Source of the DNA: Marinobacter lipolyticus SM19
GTDB lineage: Bacteria; Pseudomonadota; Gammaproteobacteria; Pseudomonadales; Oleiphilaceae
DNA: 64,000 nucleotides
Direction: 5' to 3'
Assembly (NCBI RefSeq): GCF_000397065.2
Contig: NZ_KE007325.1
Location: 212,495 to 276,494 of the forward strand
The notes beneath the pieces are model-generated. The model searched no databases, was not told the origin of the DNA, and saw nothing but the letters and a program-made list of their open reading frames with translations. The position numbers and the translations under genes were made by a program. Shown piece by piece: positions 42,117 through 51,360 of the stretch. Each line of letters begins with the position of its first letter. The first letter of the stretch is position 1.

Positions 42117-43295
42117 ATGGCTATGACGGTTAAACATTGGCTGGTCGCCATCACCATTGCCGCAGTGGTCAGCGATTCCATGCTGCTGCCCTTTTATCCG
42201 CATTTTTTCGCCAGTGTGTTCGGCATCACCGATACCGGTCATATCGGGCTCTACCTCAGTGCCTGCTGCCTCACCATTGTCATCGCGTTTCCGATGTGGG
42301 CGAGAGTCTCCCGGCAGATACCGGTGCTGCAGCTGCTGATTCCCACGCAACTGGCTGCCGGTGGGCTGAGCATACTCTGCTACTGGGCCGATACCCCGGT
42401 GTCGTTCTGGATTCTGTCGCTGGTCATGCTGGTGTTCAAAGGCAGTTATCTGCTGGTCTACCCGATGATCATGGCCGCCGAACGTGAGGAGAATCACGGC
42501 AATACCATCGGGTTGTTATCGGTGGTGGTTCATATCGGCGGTATTGCCGGCGCCGTGCTCGGTGGCGTGGTCCTGCAGTGGTTTGAGCCGCGCCAGGTGT
42601 TTCTGGTGATGGCGGTGAGCGATTTCATCCAGACCGGTGTCTGTTTTTATCTCATTCGCCGCCCCGATGCCCGGCCCAAACCAGAGGAACCGCCAACGGC
42701 AGCGCCCGAAAAGAGCCGGGTGACCTCCGCCGTGATCTACAAGCTGGGACTGGTGATGTTCCTGTTCTATTTCAGCGCCTACCTCACCCGCCCGTTCTTC
42801 GTGCGCTATTGGGAATCGGTGACCCCGGCCACGGGCGAAATCCTGTCCGGGCTGGTGTTCGCCATTCCGGCCGGCATCGCGATTCTGGCCTTGTGGCTCA
42901 ACGCCCGCAGCAGCCGGACCCGATCGCCCGGGGAGGGACTGCTGACCGCGATGATGTTGGGCAGTGTCGGCCTGGCCCTGCAGGGACTGAATCAGGAATG
43001 GCTGGTTCTGGCTGGCCGCTGCCTGTTTGGCTGGGCCCTGTTCCAGGCTACCGTCCAGCTGGATCAGCTGCTGTTTGCCCTCAGCCACCCCGAGGCGTAC
43101 GCCACCGATTTCAGCAAGATCAACATCTTCCAGCAGTTGGGAGTACTGGCCGCGGCGTCATCCGCTGGCGGAATGGTGGGGCTGCTGGGTTTGCAAATGC
43201 CTTTTGCCGTCGCCGCCGCCGGCCTGGTATTCACCGCGGCCGTTTACGGCGCGCTGTTTTACCGCACCCGTCGCGAGTTACTACCGTCCACCTGA
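42117..43295 (+). CDS. MFS transporter, probable siderophore exporter
   Basis: 392 residues, about 12 membrane helices with a loop around residues 180 to 200 (RRPDARPKPEEPPTAAPEKS). Starts MAMTVKHWLVAITIAAVVSD immediately after the monooxygenase stop. Position between the monooxygenase and the synthetase in one operon argues for export of the finished siderophore across the inner membrane. Not a member of a family I can name more closely; import of a precursor would be the alternative. Confidence 0.85.
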   Translation: MAMTVKHWLVAITIAAVVSDSMLLPFYPHFFASVFGITDTGHIGLYLSACCLTIVIAFPMWARVSRQIPVLQLLIPTQLAAGGLSILCYWADTPVSFWILSLVMLVFKGSYLLVYPMIMAAEREENHGNTIGLLSVVVHIGGIAGAVLGGVVLQWFEPRQVFLVMAVSDFIQTGVCFYLIRRPDARPKPEEPPTAAPEKSRVTSAVIYKLGLVMFLFYFSAYLTRPFFVRYWESVTPATGEILSGLVFAIPAGIAILALWLNARSSRTRSPGEGLLTAMMLGSVGLALQGLNQEWLVLAGRCLFGWALFQATVQLDQLLFALSHPEAYATDFSKINIFQQLGVLAAASSAGGMVGLLGLQMPFAVAAAGLVFTAAVYGALFYRTRRELLPST

Positions 43296-43308
43296 CCAGG
43301 GAATGATC

Positions 43309-45762
43309 ATGAACGACGTTACCTACCACTATGAACAACACCTGCCTTCACTGGGCCAGTTCCGCATTCGCCCCCTGCGACTGCCGGACGATCTGCCACT
43401 GATCCATCAGTGGCTCAGTGATGACCACGCCCGTTTCTGGGGCATGCAGGATATGTCTCCGAACGAGCTTGATGATTTTTACCGCACCCTGCGCTCCTCC
43501 GGGGAAGGGGATGCTTTTATCGGCTTGCACAACGGCCAGCCTGCTTTCCTGATGGAGACCTATCAACCACAACTGTCGCCACTGGCAGACCACTACCCGG
43601 TGCAATCCGGCGACCTGGGTATGCACATCCTGATCGCCCCCACCGATTACCCCATTCGCGGGTTCACCCGCGGTGTGTTCACCGTGATCATGGGTTTTCT
43701 GTTCGAAGCCCTGGATGCCCGACGCATTGTTGTCGAGCCGGATGTCAGCAATGACCGCATCCATGATCTGAATCGTTTCGCCGGTTTCCAGTATGACCGG
43801 ATCATCTCATTACCGGACAAACAGGCTCACCTGGCGTTCTGCGACTACGCACAGTTCCAGCAAGCCATGACCAACAACTACCTGCTCAAGGAATCCAACA
43901 TGACCACCGACCGGACCATTTCCCTCACCAACAATCCCGCCCTGGCTTGCGATCACCTGCAACCGGAGCTGTGGCAACACGTGAATACGCTGCTGGTGCG
44001 TAAGGCCCTGAGCGAGTTTGCCCATGAGAAGCTGCTTCAGCCAGAACCCCTGTCAGAGCAGGACGGCTGGCAGGAATATCGGGTAATCGCGGACAAGCCC
44101 GACATCGAGTACCGTTTCCTCGGCAAGGTTCTCGCCCTGGAGCACTGGCACATCGATCCGTCGTCCATTCGCAAAACCGTGGCTGGCGAGCAAACGGATG
44201 TGGATGCCATGCGCTTCATCATCGAGTTCCGCCAGACCCTGGGTATCCAGGACGCCATGCTACCGACCTACCTGGAAGAGATCGCCAGTACCCTCTATGG
44301 CAGTGCCTACAAACACCGCCGCCCGGGACTGGATGTGACCTCTCTGGTCAGTTCGGACTTCCAGCAGCTGGAATCCGCGATGATGGAGGGGCATCCCTGT
44401 TTCGTTGCCAACAACGGCCGCATCGGCTTCGACGCCCGCGACTACCAGGCCTATGCCCCGGAAGCGGGCAACCCCATCCGGCTGATCTGGGTGGCTGCAC
44501 ACAAGGACAGTACCACCGTGGCCAGCAGCGAAGACCAGGGTTTCAACGGCATGATACGGGAGGAGCTGGGGGACGAGCAGTTTGAAGCCTTCATGACCTT
44601 ACTGGAGCAACGGTCGCTGAACCCGGACGATTATTACCTGCTCCCCGTCCACCCATGGCAGTGGTACAACAAACTGGCCCACGTATTTGCGGCCGATATC
44701 GCCACCGAGAAACTGGTTTACCTGGGAGAAGGACAGGACCGCTACCGGGCGCAACAATCCATCCGCACTTTCTTTAATACTGATCGACCGAACCGGCACT
44801 ACGTCAAGACCGCACTTTCCATTCTCAATATGGGCTTTATGCGGGGCTTGTCGCCCTACTATATGAGTACCACGCCGGCCATTAACGAATTCCTTTACGA
44901 TCTGGTCAATCAGGATCCGTACCTGGCTAGCACTGGCTTCAGCCTGTTGCGCGAAGTGGCGGGTATCGGCTACACCAATGCCCATTTCGAAGAGGCTGTG
45001 GATAAGTACAGCCCCTACCGCAAGATGTTGTCGGCGCTGTGGCGGGAAAGCCCGATTCCTCAGCTCAAAGACAATCAGAAACTGATGACCATGGCCGGGC
45101 TGCTACACGTCGACGCCGAGGGCAATGCCCTGTTGCCGGCACTGATTGCCGCCTCTGGCCTGGATACCGAAAACTGGATCCGGCGTTTCCTGCACGGCTA
45201 CATGAGTCCGCTGTTGCACTGCTTCTATGCCCACGATCTGGTCTTCATGCCCCATGGGGAAAACCTGATCCTGGTGCTGGAAGATCATGTACCAGTGCGG
45301 GCCATCATGAAGGATATCGCCGAGGAAGCGGCCATTATGAACACCGATATCCTGCTCTCGGAAGACGTTCGGCGGTTACAGGTGGAGGTACCGGAGGAGC
45401 TCAAGGTGCTGTCGATCTTCACCGACCTGTTCGACTGCATTTTCCGCTTCATGGCACCCGTACTCGATGAACAGGGGGATTTACCCGAATCCCGTTTCTG
45501 GCAGCTGGTGGCCGACTGTGTCCACGACTATCAGTCAGCCCATCCCGAGCTGGCCGACAAGTTCCGCCGTCACGACCTGTTTGCGCCGGAATTCACCCGT
45601 TCGTGCCTGAACCGCCTGCAACTGGCCAATAACCAGCAGATGATCGACCTGGCCGATCCCGCGGGCAATCTTCAGTTCCATGGCACCCTCGTCAATCCTA
45701 TTGCGCGTCATGCGCGGAACGGTAGGAAAACGGGAGAAACGGAGATGCTGTCGGACGGTTAA
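43309..45762 (+). CDS. Fused acyl-CoA N-acyltransferase and NIS siderophore synthetase (BibC-like)
   Basis: 817 residues from the ATG at 43309, chosen because AGGG lies 7 bases upstream; ATG at 43303 is possible but too close, and the frame before that overlaps the MFS gene. Residues 1-195 are a GNAT/AlcB-type acyltransferase (FRIRPLRLPDDLPLIHQWLS, then ARFWGMQ, GDLGMHILIAPTDYPIRGFT). From about 200 it is an IucA/IucC-family synthetase (LLPVHPWQWYNKL, RTFFNTDRPNRHYVKTALSI, YYMSTTPAINEFLYDLV). The acyltransferase should acylate the hydroxydiamine and the synthetase activate the acid and join units with ATP. This two-enzyme fusion is that of bisucaberin synthetase BibC. An internal ATG (MTTDRTISLTNN) at the domain boundary could allow separate synthesis. 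Confidence 0.92.
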   Translation: MNDVTYHYEQHLPSLGQFRIRPLRLPDDLPLIHQWLSDDHARFWGMQDMSPNELDDFYRTLRSSGEGDAFIGLHNGQPAFLMETYQPQLSPLADHYPVQSGDLGMHILIAPTDYPIRGFTRGVFTVIMGFLFEALDARRIVVEPDVSNDRIHDLNRFAGFQYDRIISLPDKQAHLAFCDYAQFQQAMTNNYLLKESNMTTDRTISLTNNPALACDHLQPELWQHVNTLLVRKALSEFAHEKLLQPEPLSEQDGWQEYRVIADKPDIEYRFLGKVLALEHWHIDPSSIRKTVAGEQTDVDAMRFIIEFRQTLGIQDAMLPTYLEEIASTLYGSAYKHRRPGLDVTSLVSSDFQQLESAMMEGHPCFVANNGRIGFDARDYQAYAPEAGNPIRLIWVAAHKDSTTVASSEDQGFNGMIREELGDEQFEAFMTLLEQRSLNPDDYYLLPVHPWQWYNKLAHVFAADIATEKLVYLGEGQDRYRAQQSIRTFFNTDRPNRHYVKTALSILNMGFMRGLSPYYMSTTPAINEFLYDLVNQDPYLASTGFSLLREVAGIGYTNAHFEEAVDKYSPYRKMLSALWRESPIPQLKDNQKLMTMAGLLHVDAEGNALLPALIAASGLDTENWIRRFLHGYMSPLLHCFYAHDLVFMPHGENLILVLEDHVPVRAIMKDIAEEAAIMNTDILLSEDVRRLQVEVPEELKVLSIFTDLFDCIFRFMAPVLDEQGDLPESRFWQLVADCVHDYQSAHPELADKFRRHDLFAPEFTRSCLNRLQLANNQQMIDLADPAGNLQFHGTLVNPIARHARNGRKTGETEMLSDG

Positions 45763-45792
45763 TCCCCACTGAAAGTCCCTGACACCGGATAA

Positions 45793-45819
45793 GCACCCTC
45801 CCTACCAAGCGGGGGGTGC
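45793..45819. terminator. GC-rich hairpin after siderophore operon
   Basis: GCACCC (45793-45798) pairs with GGGTGC (45814-45819) around a 15-base loop. No T-run follows on either strand, so it is weak evidence. It is the only candidate between the two converging genes and could serve both directions. Confidence 0.35.
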
Positions 45820-45829
45820 CTGCTCCCCG

Positions 45830-46576
45830 TCAAAGGCCGTATTTGGTCTCGATGGCCTCATACATACCGGTCTCGTGAACCTTCTTCAGGGCCGCGTTCA
45901 GCTCGTCAACCACGCTGTCCGGAGTGGCGGGGTTGATCGCCAGGTACAGTTCGGTGTCATTGAAGGAGTAGACCGGCTCCAGGCCTTCCACATCCTGCTG
46001 GGACGCAAAGTAGGGGCCGGCCAGACGGTCGGCGATCCACAGGTCGACCTGGCCCAGTTCCAGACGCTTGGGGTTCAGGTCGTCGCTGTCGAGTGCAGAG
46101 ACCTCATAACCACGTTCCAGCAGGTACTCGGTCATCACATCGTTGCGGTAGCCACCAAACAACAATTCCCGGGCATCTTCCAGTCTGTCGATCTTCAGGT
46201 TGGTGTTGGCAGGCGAAAAAATCGTCCACAGGTTCTTCGTCAGCGGCCCCACCCACTTGAATAGGGGAGCACGGTTTTCGGTATAGGTGGTGCAGAAAAT
46301 TCCGTGGTTCTTCTTGTTCCTGGCGCGATTGTAGCCATAGTCCCAGTTACGGAGCTTGATCACATATTCCAGGCTGGTATGGCTGAGAATGGCCTTGACC
46401 ATTTCGGTACACAGGCCATCAATGCTGTCACCGTTGTGCTCGAATGCACGGCCGGTGGCGCTCATGTTATAGGGCGGGAAATTCTCGGTGTAAAAGTAGA
46501 GCTTTTCGGATGCGCCAACCTGGGGAGCCGAAGCCAGCACCAGGATCAGGGACAGGACAATAGACAGATTCCGCAC
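45830..46576 (-). CDS. Family 3 periplasmic solute-binding protein
   Basis: 248 residues from the GTG at 46576, preceded by AAGGAG with 7 bases; the frame is open to 46621 without a binding site. Signal peptide NLSIVLSLILVLASAPQVGA with cleavage near VGAS. The mature protein has KLYFYTENFPPYNMSATGRA, DGLCTEMVKAILSH, LELGQVDLWIADRLAGPYFA and a C-terminal GMYEAIETKYGL. Binds amino acid-like solutes in the periplasm. No transporter partner nearby, so ligand and role are unknown. It may lack the permease-docking role and serve a sensor instead. Confidence 0.88.
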   Translation of the reverse strand: MRNLSIVLSLILVLASAPQVGASEKLYFYTENFPPYNMSATGRAFEHNGDSIDGLCTEMVKAILSHTSLEYVIKLRNWDYGYNRARNKKNHGIFCTTYTENRAPLFKWVGPLTKNLWTIFSPANTNLKIDRLEDARELLFGGYRNDVMTEYLLERGYEVSALDSDDLNPKRLELGQVDLWIADRLAGPYFASQQDVEGLEPVYSFNDTELYLAINPATPDSVVDELNAALKKVHETGMYEAIETKYGL

Positions 46577-46718
46577 AGCGTTTCTCCTTGCAATGGTGTT
46601 CGCACCACAAGGTCGTGGCACGTTCGTTATGCGGCGGAGAAGTTTACCTGATGATTTAACAGTGTTTTATACAATTCCTGTGTGTTTTCGTAAGGGCGGC
46701 GTCCTAAGGGTGCAAAGC

Positions 46719-48083
46719 CTACTTCCCGATACAGAAACTGCTGAATATTTTCCCCAACAGGTCATCGGGCGTCATTACCCCGGTGATTTCACCCAGGGCA
46801 TCCTGGGCAGCGCGTAAGTCCTCGGCCAGTAATTCACCGGCACCAAAGCCGTCCAGCTGGCCCTGCCCCTGGAGCATGGAGTCCCGGGCGCGCTCCAGCG
46901 CATCAAGATGCCGGCGACGGGCCAGGAACCCACCTTCGGTGGTCGCCGCAAAGCCCATACACTGCTTCAGGTGATCCCGCAGGATTTCCAGTCCATCCGC
47001 GGACTTGGCAGCAAGACGGATAACCGGGCCAGCCGGGTTATCCACAAGCCCGACGGTTTCCCCGGACAGGTCCACCTTGTTACGGATCACTGTCACCGGG
47101 GCCGAGGCCGGCAATTGATCGATAAAGTCCGGCCAGATCTCGTGCGGGGTGATTTCCGGAGTCGTGGTGGCATCCACCATCAACAGGATCCGGTCGGCCT
47201 GGCGGATTTCATCCCAGGCGCGGGCAATGCCGATCTGCTCGACTTCATCGGGGCTGTCCCTCAACCCCGCCGTATCAATGATATGCAAGGGCATGCCATC
47301 AATGTGGATATGTTCCCGCAGCACGTCCCGTGTCGTCCCTTCAATGGCTGTCACGATCGCCGCTTCACGACCTGCGAGGGCATTGAGCAGGCTCGACTTA
47401 CCCGCATTGGGCCTGCCAGCAATTACCACCTTCATGCCATCGCGGAGGATCGTGCCCTGTTGGGCTTCCGCCAGAATGCCGTCCAGGTCAGTAATCAGCT
47501 GCTGTAGATCGGCAGCCACTTTGCCATCTGCAAGAAAGTCGATCTCTTCTTCCGGGAAATCAATGGCCGCTTCCACATAGATGCGTAAGTGGGTGACGGC
47601 TTCCACCAGGCTCTCGATACGGCGGGAAAACACCCCCTGCATGGAGCGAACTGCACATCGCGCGGCCTGTTCCGAACTGCTCTCGATCAGGTCGGCAATG
47701 GCCTCGGCCTGGGTCAGGTCCAGTTTGTCGTTCAGAAACGCCCGTTCGGAAAACTCCCCGGGCCGGGCCAGACGAGCGCCGAGGTCACAGACCTGGCGTA
47801 GCAGCAGGTCCAGGATCACGGTGCCGCCGTGGCCCTGGAGTTCAAAGACATCTTCCCCGGTAAAGGAGTTCGGGTTGGGAAAGTAAAGGCCAATACCTTC
47901 GTCAATCAACTGTTGCTGCTGATCGTAGAACGGGCCGTAGTGTGCATAGCGCGGCCTGGGTTCGTAGCCGAGCATCCGGCAGGCAATGTCCCGCGCTCCC
48001 GGACCGGACACACGGACAATACCGACACCGGCCTGACCGGGGGCAGTGGCAATGGCGGCGATGGTATCGGTCACGTATTGCAT
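46719..48083 (-). CDS. mnmE: tRNA uridine-5-carboxymethylaminomethyl modification GTPase MnmE
   Basis: 454 residues. N-terminal tetrahydrofolate-binding domain ([20 protein letters not shown]), helical domain with [17 protein letters not shown], and G domain with P-loop GRPNAGKS (223-230), EGTTRD and [17 protein letters not shown]. The C-terminal CIGK carries the catalytic cysteine. Partner MnmG is encoded 15 kb to the left. Downstream of yidC in the order common to pseudomonads. Confidence 0.98.
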   Translation of the reverse strand: MQYVTDTIAAIATAPGQAGVGIVRVSGPGARDIACRMLGYEPRPRYAHYGPFYDQQQQLIDEGIGLYFPNPNSFTGEDVFELQGHGGTVILDLLLRQVCDLGARLARPGEFSERAFLNDKLDLTQAEAIADLIESSSEQAARCAVRSMQGVFSRRIESLVEAVTHLRIYVEAAIDFPEEEIDFLADGKVAADLQQLITDLDGILAEAQQGTILRDGMKVVIAGRPNAGKSSLLNALAGREAAIVTAIEGTTRDVLREHIHIDGMPLHIIDTAGLRDSPDEVEQIGIARAWDEIRQADRILLMVDATTTPEITPHEIWPDFIDQLPASAPVTVIRNKVDLSGETVGLVDNPAGPVIRLAAKSADGLEILRDHLKQCMGFAATTEGGFLARRRHLDALERARDSMLQGQGQLDGFGAGELLAEDLRAAQDALGEITGVMTPDDLLGKIFSSFCIGK

Positions 48084-48121
48084 GTGTTCTTTATGATCCT
48101 TTCCTGTAGCCCTGAACCAGC

Positions 48122-48144
48122 AAAGGCTCCACGAAGGAGCCTCT
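48122..48144 (-). terminator. Hairpin between yidC and mnmE
   Basis: On the minus strand AGGCTCC (48142-48136), loop TTCGT, GGAGCCT (48130-48124), followed by TTGC. A short T-run makes it a partial or attenuating terminator for the rpmH-yidC transcript. Confidence 0.5.
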
Positions 48145-48178
48145 GTCAGGTTACGGTGTCAGACACGGTATCCGCAGA

Positions 48179-49885
48179 TCAGTGTTTTCTTCCCGCAACT
48201 TCCGCTTCAATCTTCCGCGTAATGTACCACTGCTGGGCAATGGACAGAATGTTGTTCACCAGCCAGTACAGTACCAGACCAGCGGGGAACCAGAGGAAGA
48301 ACACGGTGAAGATCAGCGGCATCATCTTCATGATCTTGGCCTGCATAGGATCCGGCGGTGTCGGGTTAAGACTCATCTGCAGGAACATGCTGGCGCCCAT
48401 CAGGATCGGCAGGATGAAGTAGGGGTCCATCACCGACAGGTCGTTTATCCACAGCATGAACGGTGCCTGGCGCAGCTGCACACTTTCAAACAGACACCAG
48501 TACAGGGAGATAAACACCGGCATCTGCACGAGTATCGGCAGGCAGCCGCCCAGTGGATTGATCTTCTCCCGCTTGTAGAGCGCCATCATTTCCTGGGACA
48601 TGCGTTGGCGGTCATCACCATACAGCTCTTTCAGTCGGGTAAGCTGTGGCGCTACCGCTCGCATTCTCGCCATGGACTTATAACTGGTGGCCGACAGGTG
48701 GAAGAACACGGCCTTGACCAGCACCGTTAGCAGAATGATAGCGACGCCCCAGTTGCCTACGATGCCATGGAACCATTCCAGAATGATGAACAATGGCAAG
48801 GCAATAAAGAACAGGAAGCCGAAATCAACGGTGCGATCCATGTTCGGGGCAACGGCTTCGAGCCGGTCAATGATCTTGGGACCGACATAGGCCCGGGCAC
48901 CAATTTCTGCAGTTTCACCGGGAGCCACAGTGGTCGCCGGATAGACAAAACCCATCACATAGAGTGGACCACGTTGGGTGGTCTGGAACTGGGCTGGCTG
49001 ATCCCGTTCGGGAACCCAGGCGGTCAGAAAATAATGTTGGAGGAACGCCAGCCAGCCATTGGTGACAGACTGATTAATCGGTGTCTCACTGAGGTCACCA
49101 AAATCGTATTTCTCGTAGGGATCTTCCGGGGTACTTACCACCATACCGAGGAAGGCTTTGATCCCGAGGCTGTTCTGGGCAGTCGGATCGGGTGTCTGGT
49201 CCCGGACGATCTTGCCTGTGAGGTTGGCTTTCCAGTTGTCGCCGGACTGGTTATTGATCAGATAGCGCACGCCAATCTCGTAGCTGTCACGGGCAAACTG
49301 GTACTGCTTGGTAATTTCGACGCCGGAATCGGTCGTAAACATCAGGTTAACTATGAGCTCATTGGCGTCTTCCGACAGCTCGTAGTTGGAAGTGGCTGAT
49401 TCATAGACCGGGGGTTTACCGTTACTGCTGCTGTCGATCCCGTCCCGACCTATCAGTCCACTTTCCAGAACATAGGTACGGTTGTTTGTATTGGTCAGGA
49501 TCTTCAGGGATTCCTTGCTATCAAGGGATTTGTCGTAATCCAGCAGGGAACTTTCCACCAGGTTGCCGCCAACGCGATCGATCTTGAGTTCCAGTACATC
49601 AGTACGGACAGTGATCAACTGGTCACTGATTTCGGTGGTGTTGGTGTCGCCGATTGCCTGACTGTCGTCGTCCGGTGTGGTGAATTCTCCACCGTTGCTG
49701 TTTTGTGTACCGGTTTCTTCCGGGGTGCGGAGGTCAGCGGTGCTCCCGTTGCTGCCTGTAGAACGGACCTGTTCGACAACCTGTTGTTGCTGTTGCGGCA
49801 GGTTATAGTCCTCGTTCCAGGCAAGTACCATCAGGTAACTGACAATAGCGAGGCCGGCAAATAATACTATGCGTTGAATATCCAT
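48179..49885 (-). CDS. yidC: Membrane protein insertase YidC
   Basis: 568 residues from the ATG at 49885 (MDIQRIVLFAGLAIVSYLMV), the expected N-terminus; the frame extends to 49963 but the extra residues are not conserved. One N-terminal helix, a periplasmic domain of about 300 residues, and five helices in the C-terminal core with YKSMARMRAVAPQLTRLKEL, INPLGGCLPILVQMPVFISL and LYWLVNNILSIAQQWYITRK. The linker at about 30-85 is rich in Gln, Asn, Ser and Thr. Inserts membrane proteins such as F0 subunits. Four bases after yidD. Confidence 0.98.
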   Translation of the reverse strand: MDIQRIVLFAGLAIVSYLMVLAWNEDYNLPQQQQQVVEQVRSTGSNGSTADLRTPEETGTQNSNGGEFTTPDDDSQAIGDTNTTEISDQLITVRTDVLELKIDRVGGNLVESSLLDYDKSLDSKESLKILTNTNNRTYVLESGLIGRDGIDSSSNGKPPVYESATSNYELSEDANELIVNLMFTTDSGVEITKQYQFARDSYEIGVRYLINNQSGDNWKANLTGKIVRDQTPDPTAQNSLGIKAFLGMVVSTPEDPYEKYDFGDLSETPINQSVTNGWLAFLQHYFLTAWVPERDQPAQFQTTQRGPLYVMGFVYPATTVAPGETAEIGARAYVGPKIIDRLEAVAPNMDRTVDFGFLFFIALPLFIILEWFHGIVGNWGVAIILLTVLVKAVFFHLSATSYKSMARMRAVAPQLTRLKELYGDDRQRMSQEMMALYKREKINPLGGCLPILVQMPVFISLYWCLFESVQLRQAPFMLWINDLSVMDPYFILPILMGASMFLQMSLNPTPPDPMQAKIMKMMPLIFTVFFLWFPAGLVLYWLVNNILSIAQQWYITRKIEAEVAGRKH

Positions 49886-49889
49886 AAAC

Positions 49890-50156
49890 TTACTGTTTGG
49901 TCTGGTTCGTGTTATGGGAATGGCTAGCCTGCCCACAATGGTCAGTGCCCGGTACCGGATCATACCCGCCTTCAGCCCATGGATGACACCTCAACAAACG
50001 CCCCATAGCAAGAAAAAGGCCTTTGATTGCACCGTGATAGGTGATGGCTTCAACAGCGTATTGCGAGCAGGTTGGATAATGCCGGCAATGACTCGCCATC
50101 AGGGGGCTGATTGCATACTGGTAGAAGCGGATTGGCAAGAGCAGCAATGTGCGCAT
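49890..50156 (-). CDS. yidD: Membrane protein insertion efficiency factor YidD
   Basis: 88 residues with [38 protein letters not shown] and [14 protein letters not shown] stretch (read here [18 protein letters not shown]). Small membrane-bound helper of YidC. The start ATG shares its first base with the last base of the rnpA stop (TAATG), so the two are translationally coupled. Confidence 0.96.
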   Translation of the reverse strand: MRTLLLLPIRFYQYAISPLMASHCRHYPTCSQYAVEAITYHGAIKGLFLAMGRLLRCHPWAEGGYDPVPGTDHCGQASHSHNTNQTKQ

Positions 50157-50560
50157 TAATCCGATCCTTTACCAGTGCGAGAGGGTGCAGGCGTCGACGA
50201 TTGAGCGTGACGATGTTTTCTTACCAGCCGTGACCAGAGGTCGTTCAGCGTAGCAGTGACGGTCTGGTTATCAAGCTGAGCCAGACCTTGCCTGCCAAGA
50301 ACGATGATATCCAGGCCCGGTAACTCGGGCTGGAGTCTGAAAGTTTCCCGTACACGTCGCTTGACGCGATTGCGTTGTACGGCAAGTTTCAGGTTTTTCT
50401 TGGAAAACACCAGACCGATCCTGGCGTGCCCCAACGTATTGGGTGTCGCCAGGATCAGAAAATTCCGGTGTGGAACTCTGATTCTTACGTCGTTGAAGAC
50501 TTTGCCGTAATCGCCGGGTTTCAGGAGCCGGTGAGATTTCGGGAAACTCAAAGCCTTCAT
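50156..50560 (-). CDS. rnpA: Ribonuclease P protein component
   Basis: 134 residues. Starts [20 protein letters not shown] and has the RNA-binding core [20 protein letters not shown] and [10 protein letters not shown]. Basic protein that helps M1 RNA cleave 5' leaders of tRNA precursors. The C-terminal tail ([17 protein letters not shown]) is a less conserved extension. Follows rpmH by 15 bases. Confidence 0.97.
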   Translation of the reverse strand: MKALSFPKSHRLLKPGDYGKVFNDVRIRVPHRNFLILATPNTLGHARIGLVFSKKNLKLAVQRNRVKRRVRETFRLQPELPGLDIIVLGRQGLAQLDNQTVTATLNDLWSRLVRKHRHAQSSTPAPSRTGKGSD

Positions 50561-50575
50561 GAGGCGGACGATGTC

Positions 50576-50710
50576 TTAAGCAGACAGACGTGCGCGGCCT
50601 TTCGCACGACGACGGGAAATAACTTTCCGGCCGTTTGCAGTGGCCATACGAGCACGGAAACCGTGGACGCGCTTACGCTTCAGTACGCTTGGTTGAAACG
50701 TTCTTTTCAT
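50576..50710 (-). CDS. rpmH: 50S ribosomal protein L34
   Basis: 44 residues, [20 protein letters not shown] then [20 protein letters not shown] and RLSA, a near-invariant sequence. First gene of the leftward rpmH-rnpA-yidD-yidC-mnmE run. Confidence 0.98.
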   Translation of the reverse strand: MKRTFQPSVLKRKRVHGFRARMATANGRKVISRRRAKGRARLSA

Positions 50711-50785
50711 GGTGATGATCTCACATTTCAGGTATTTGGAAATTCAACGGTTGGCTGGAAAATGAACAGCCAAAACAGGAGCGGC

Positions 50786-50814
50786 ATTCTATGCAAACTG
50801 GCCGACGAATTCAA
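50786..50814 (-). promoter_or_regulatory. Probable rpmH promoter
   Basis: On the minus strand TTGAAT (50814-50809), 17 bases and TAGAAT (50791-50786), about 75 bases before the rpmH start. Confidence 0.7.
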
Positions 50815-50869
50815 TGGCTAATGCAAGGGGTGGTGTGGAAAGTGCGGAGAAAGCGTAGATCTGGCGAAT

Positions 50870-51150
50870 CACTAATAACATTAGTAGGTCTTTTTTAATC
50901 TTCTTAAGGATTAATTATTACTGTTATTAGTAAGCTCCTTTTCTGTGGATAAGGGGATTTAAAATAATAAATTCAGTGGATTAAGAGGTTTACAAAGACG
51001 TTGACAAGGCGCCCTGGGATCTGTGTATAAACGATGCAGGGATTGTGGGTAATTCGAGGGGGTGGTCAAAACCTGACTTATCCCTGTGTTGGTCAAGTGG
51101 ATACACACAGGGTTAAACGCAAGGTATACACACAGGGCTGTGGGTAACTG
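50870..51150. other. oriC: Putative chromosomal origin (oriC) and dnaA upstream region
   Basis: The 650-base gap between rpmH and dnaA holds an AT-rich stretch at about 50872-50940 with palindromes such as ACTAAT-AAC-ATTAGT, suited to unwinding. DnaA boxes follow: a perfect TGTGGATAA at 50944-50952, then TGTGTATAA (51022-51030) and TGTGGGTAA (51044-51052 and 51139-51147), each with one mismatch and all in the same orientation. The direct repeat ATACACACAGGG occurs twice (about 51101 and 51126). This layout matches pseudomonad origins, which lie between rpmH and dnaA. The dnaA promoter must lie between about 51150 and 51340. Confidence 0.8.
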
Positions 51151-51360
51151 GAACTGGTATTATTTTTCTGTACACAACCCTGTAGGTAAGTTTGTAAAAA
51201 CATGAAAATAAATAAAATAAATTTCCACAGGCTGTTCATGAACGGGTTTTTCCTCTTTTACTTGAGGGGCCCGCGGGGTAGAATTCCGGGTCATCTCTGA
51301 CATCATCGGATTACCGTAATCCGGTGTGAGAAAATTCTGAGGCATCGGAGGCAGGCTGTT

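Noticed and set aside
43027..43302. N-terminal extension of the fused synthetase inside the MFS gene
   Set aside because: The residues are an out-of-frame reading of the exporter gene; a good ribosome binding site supports the start at 43309.
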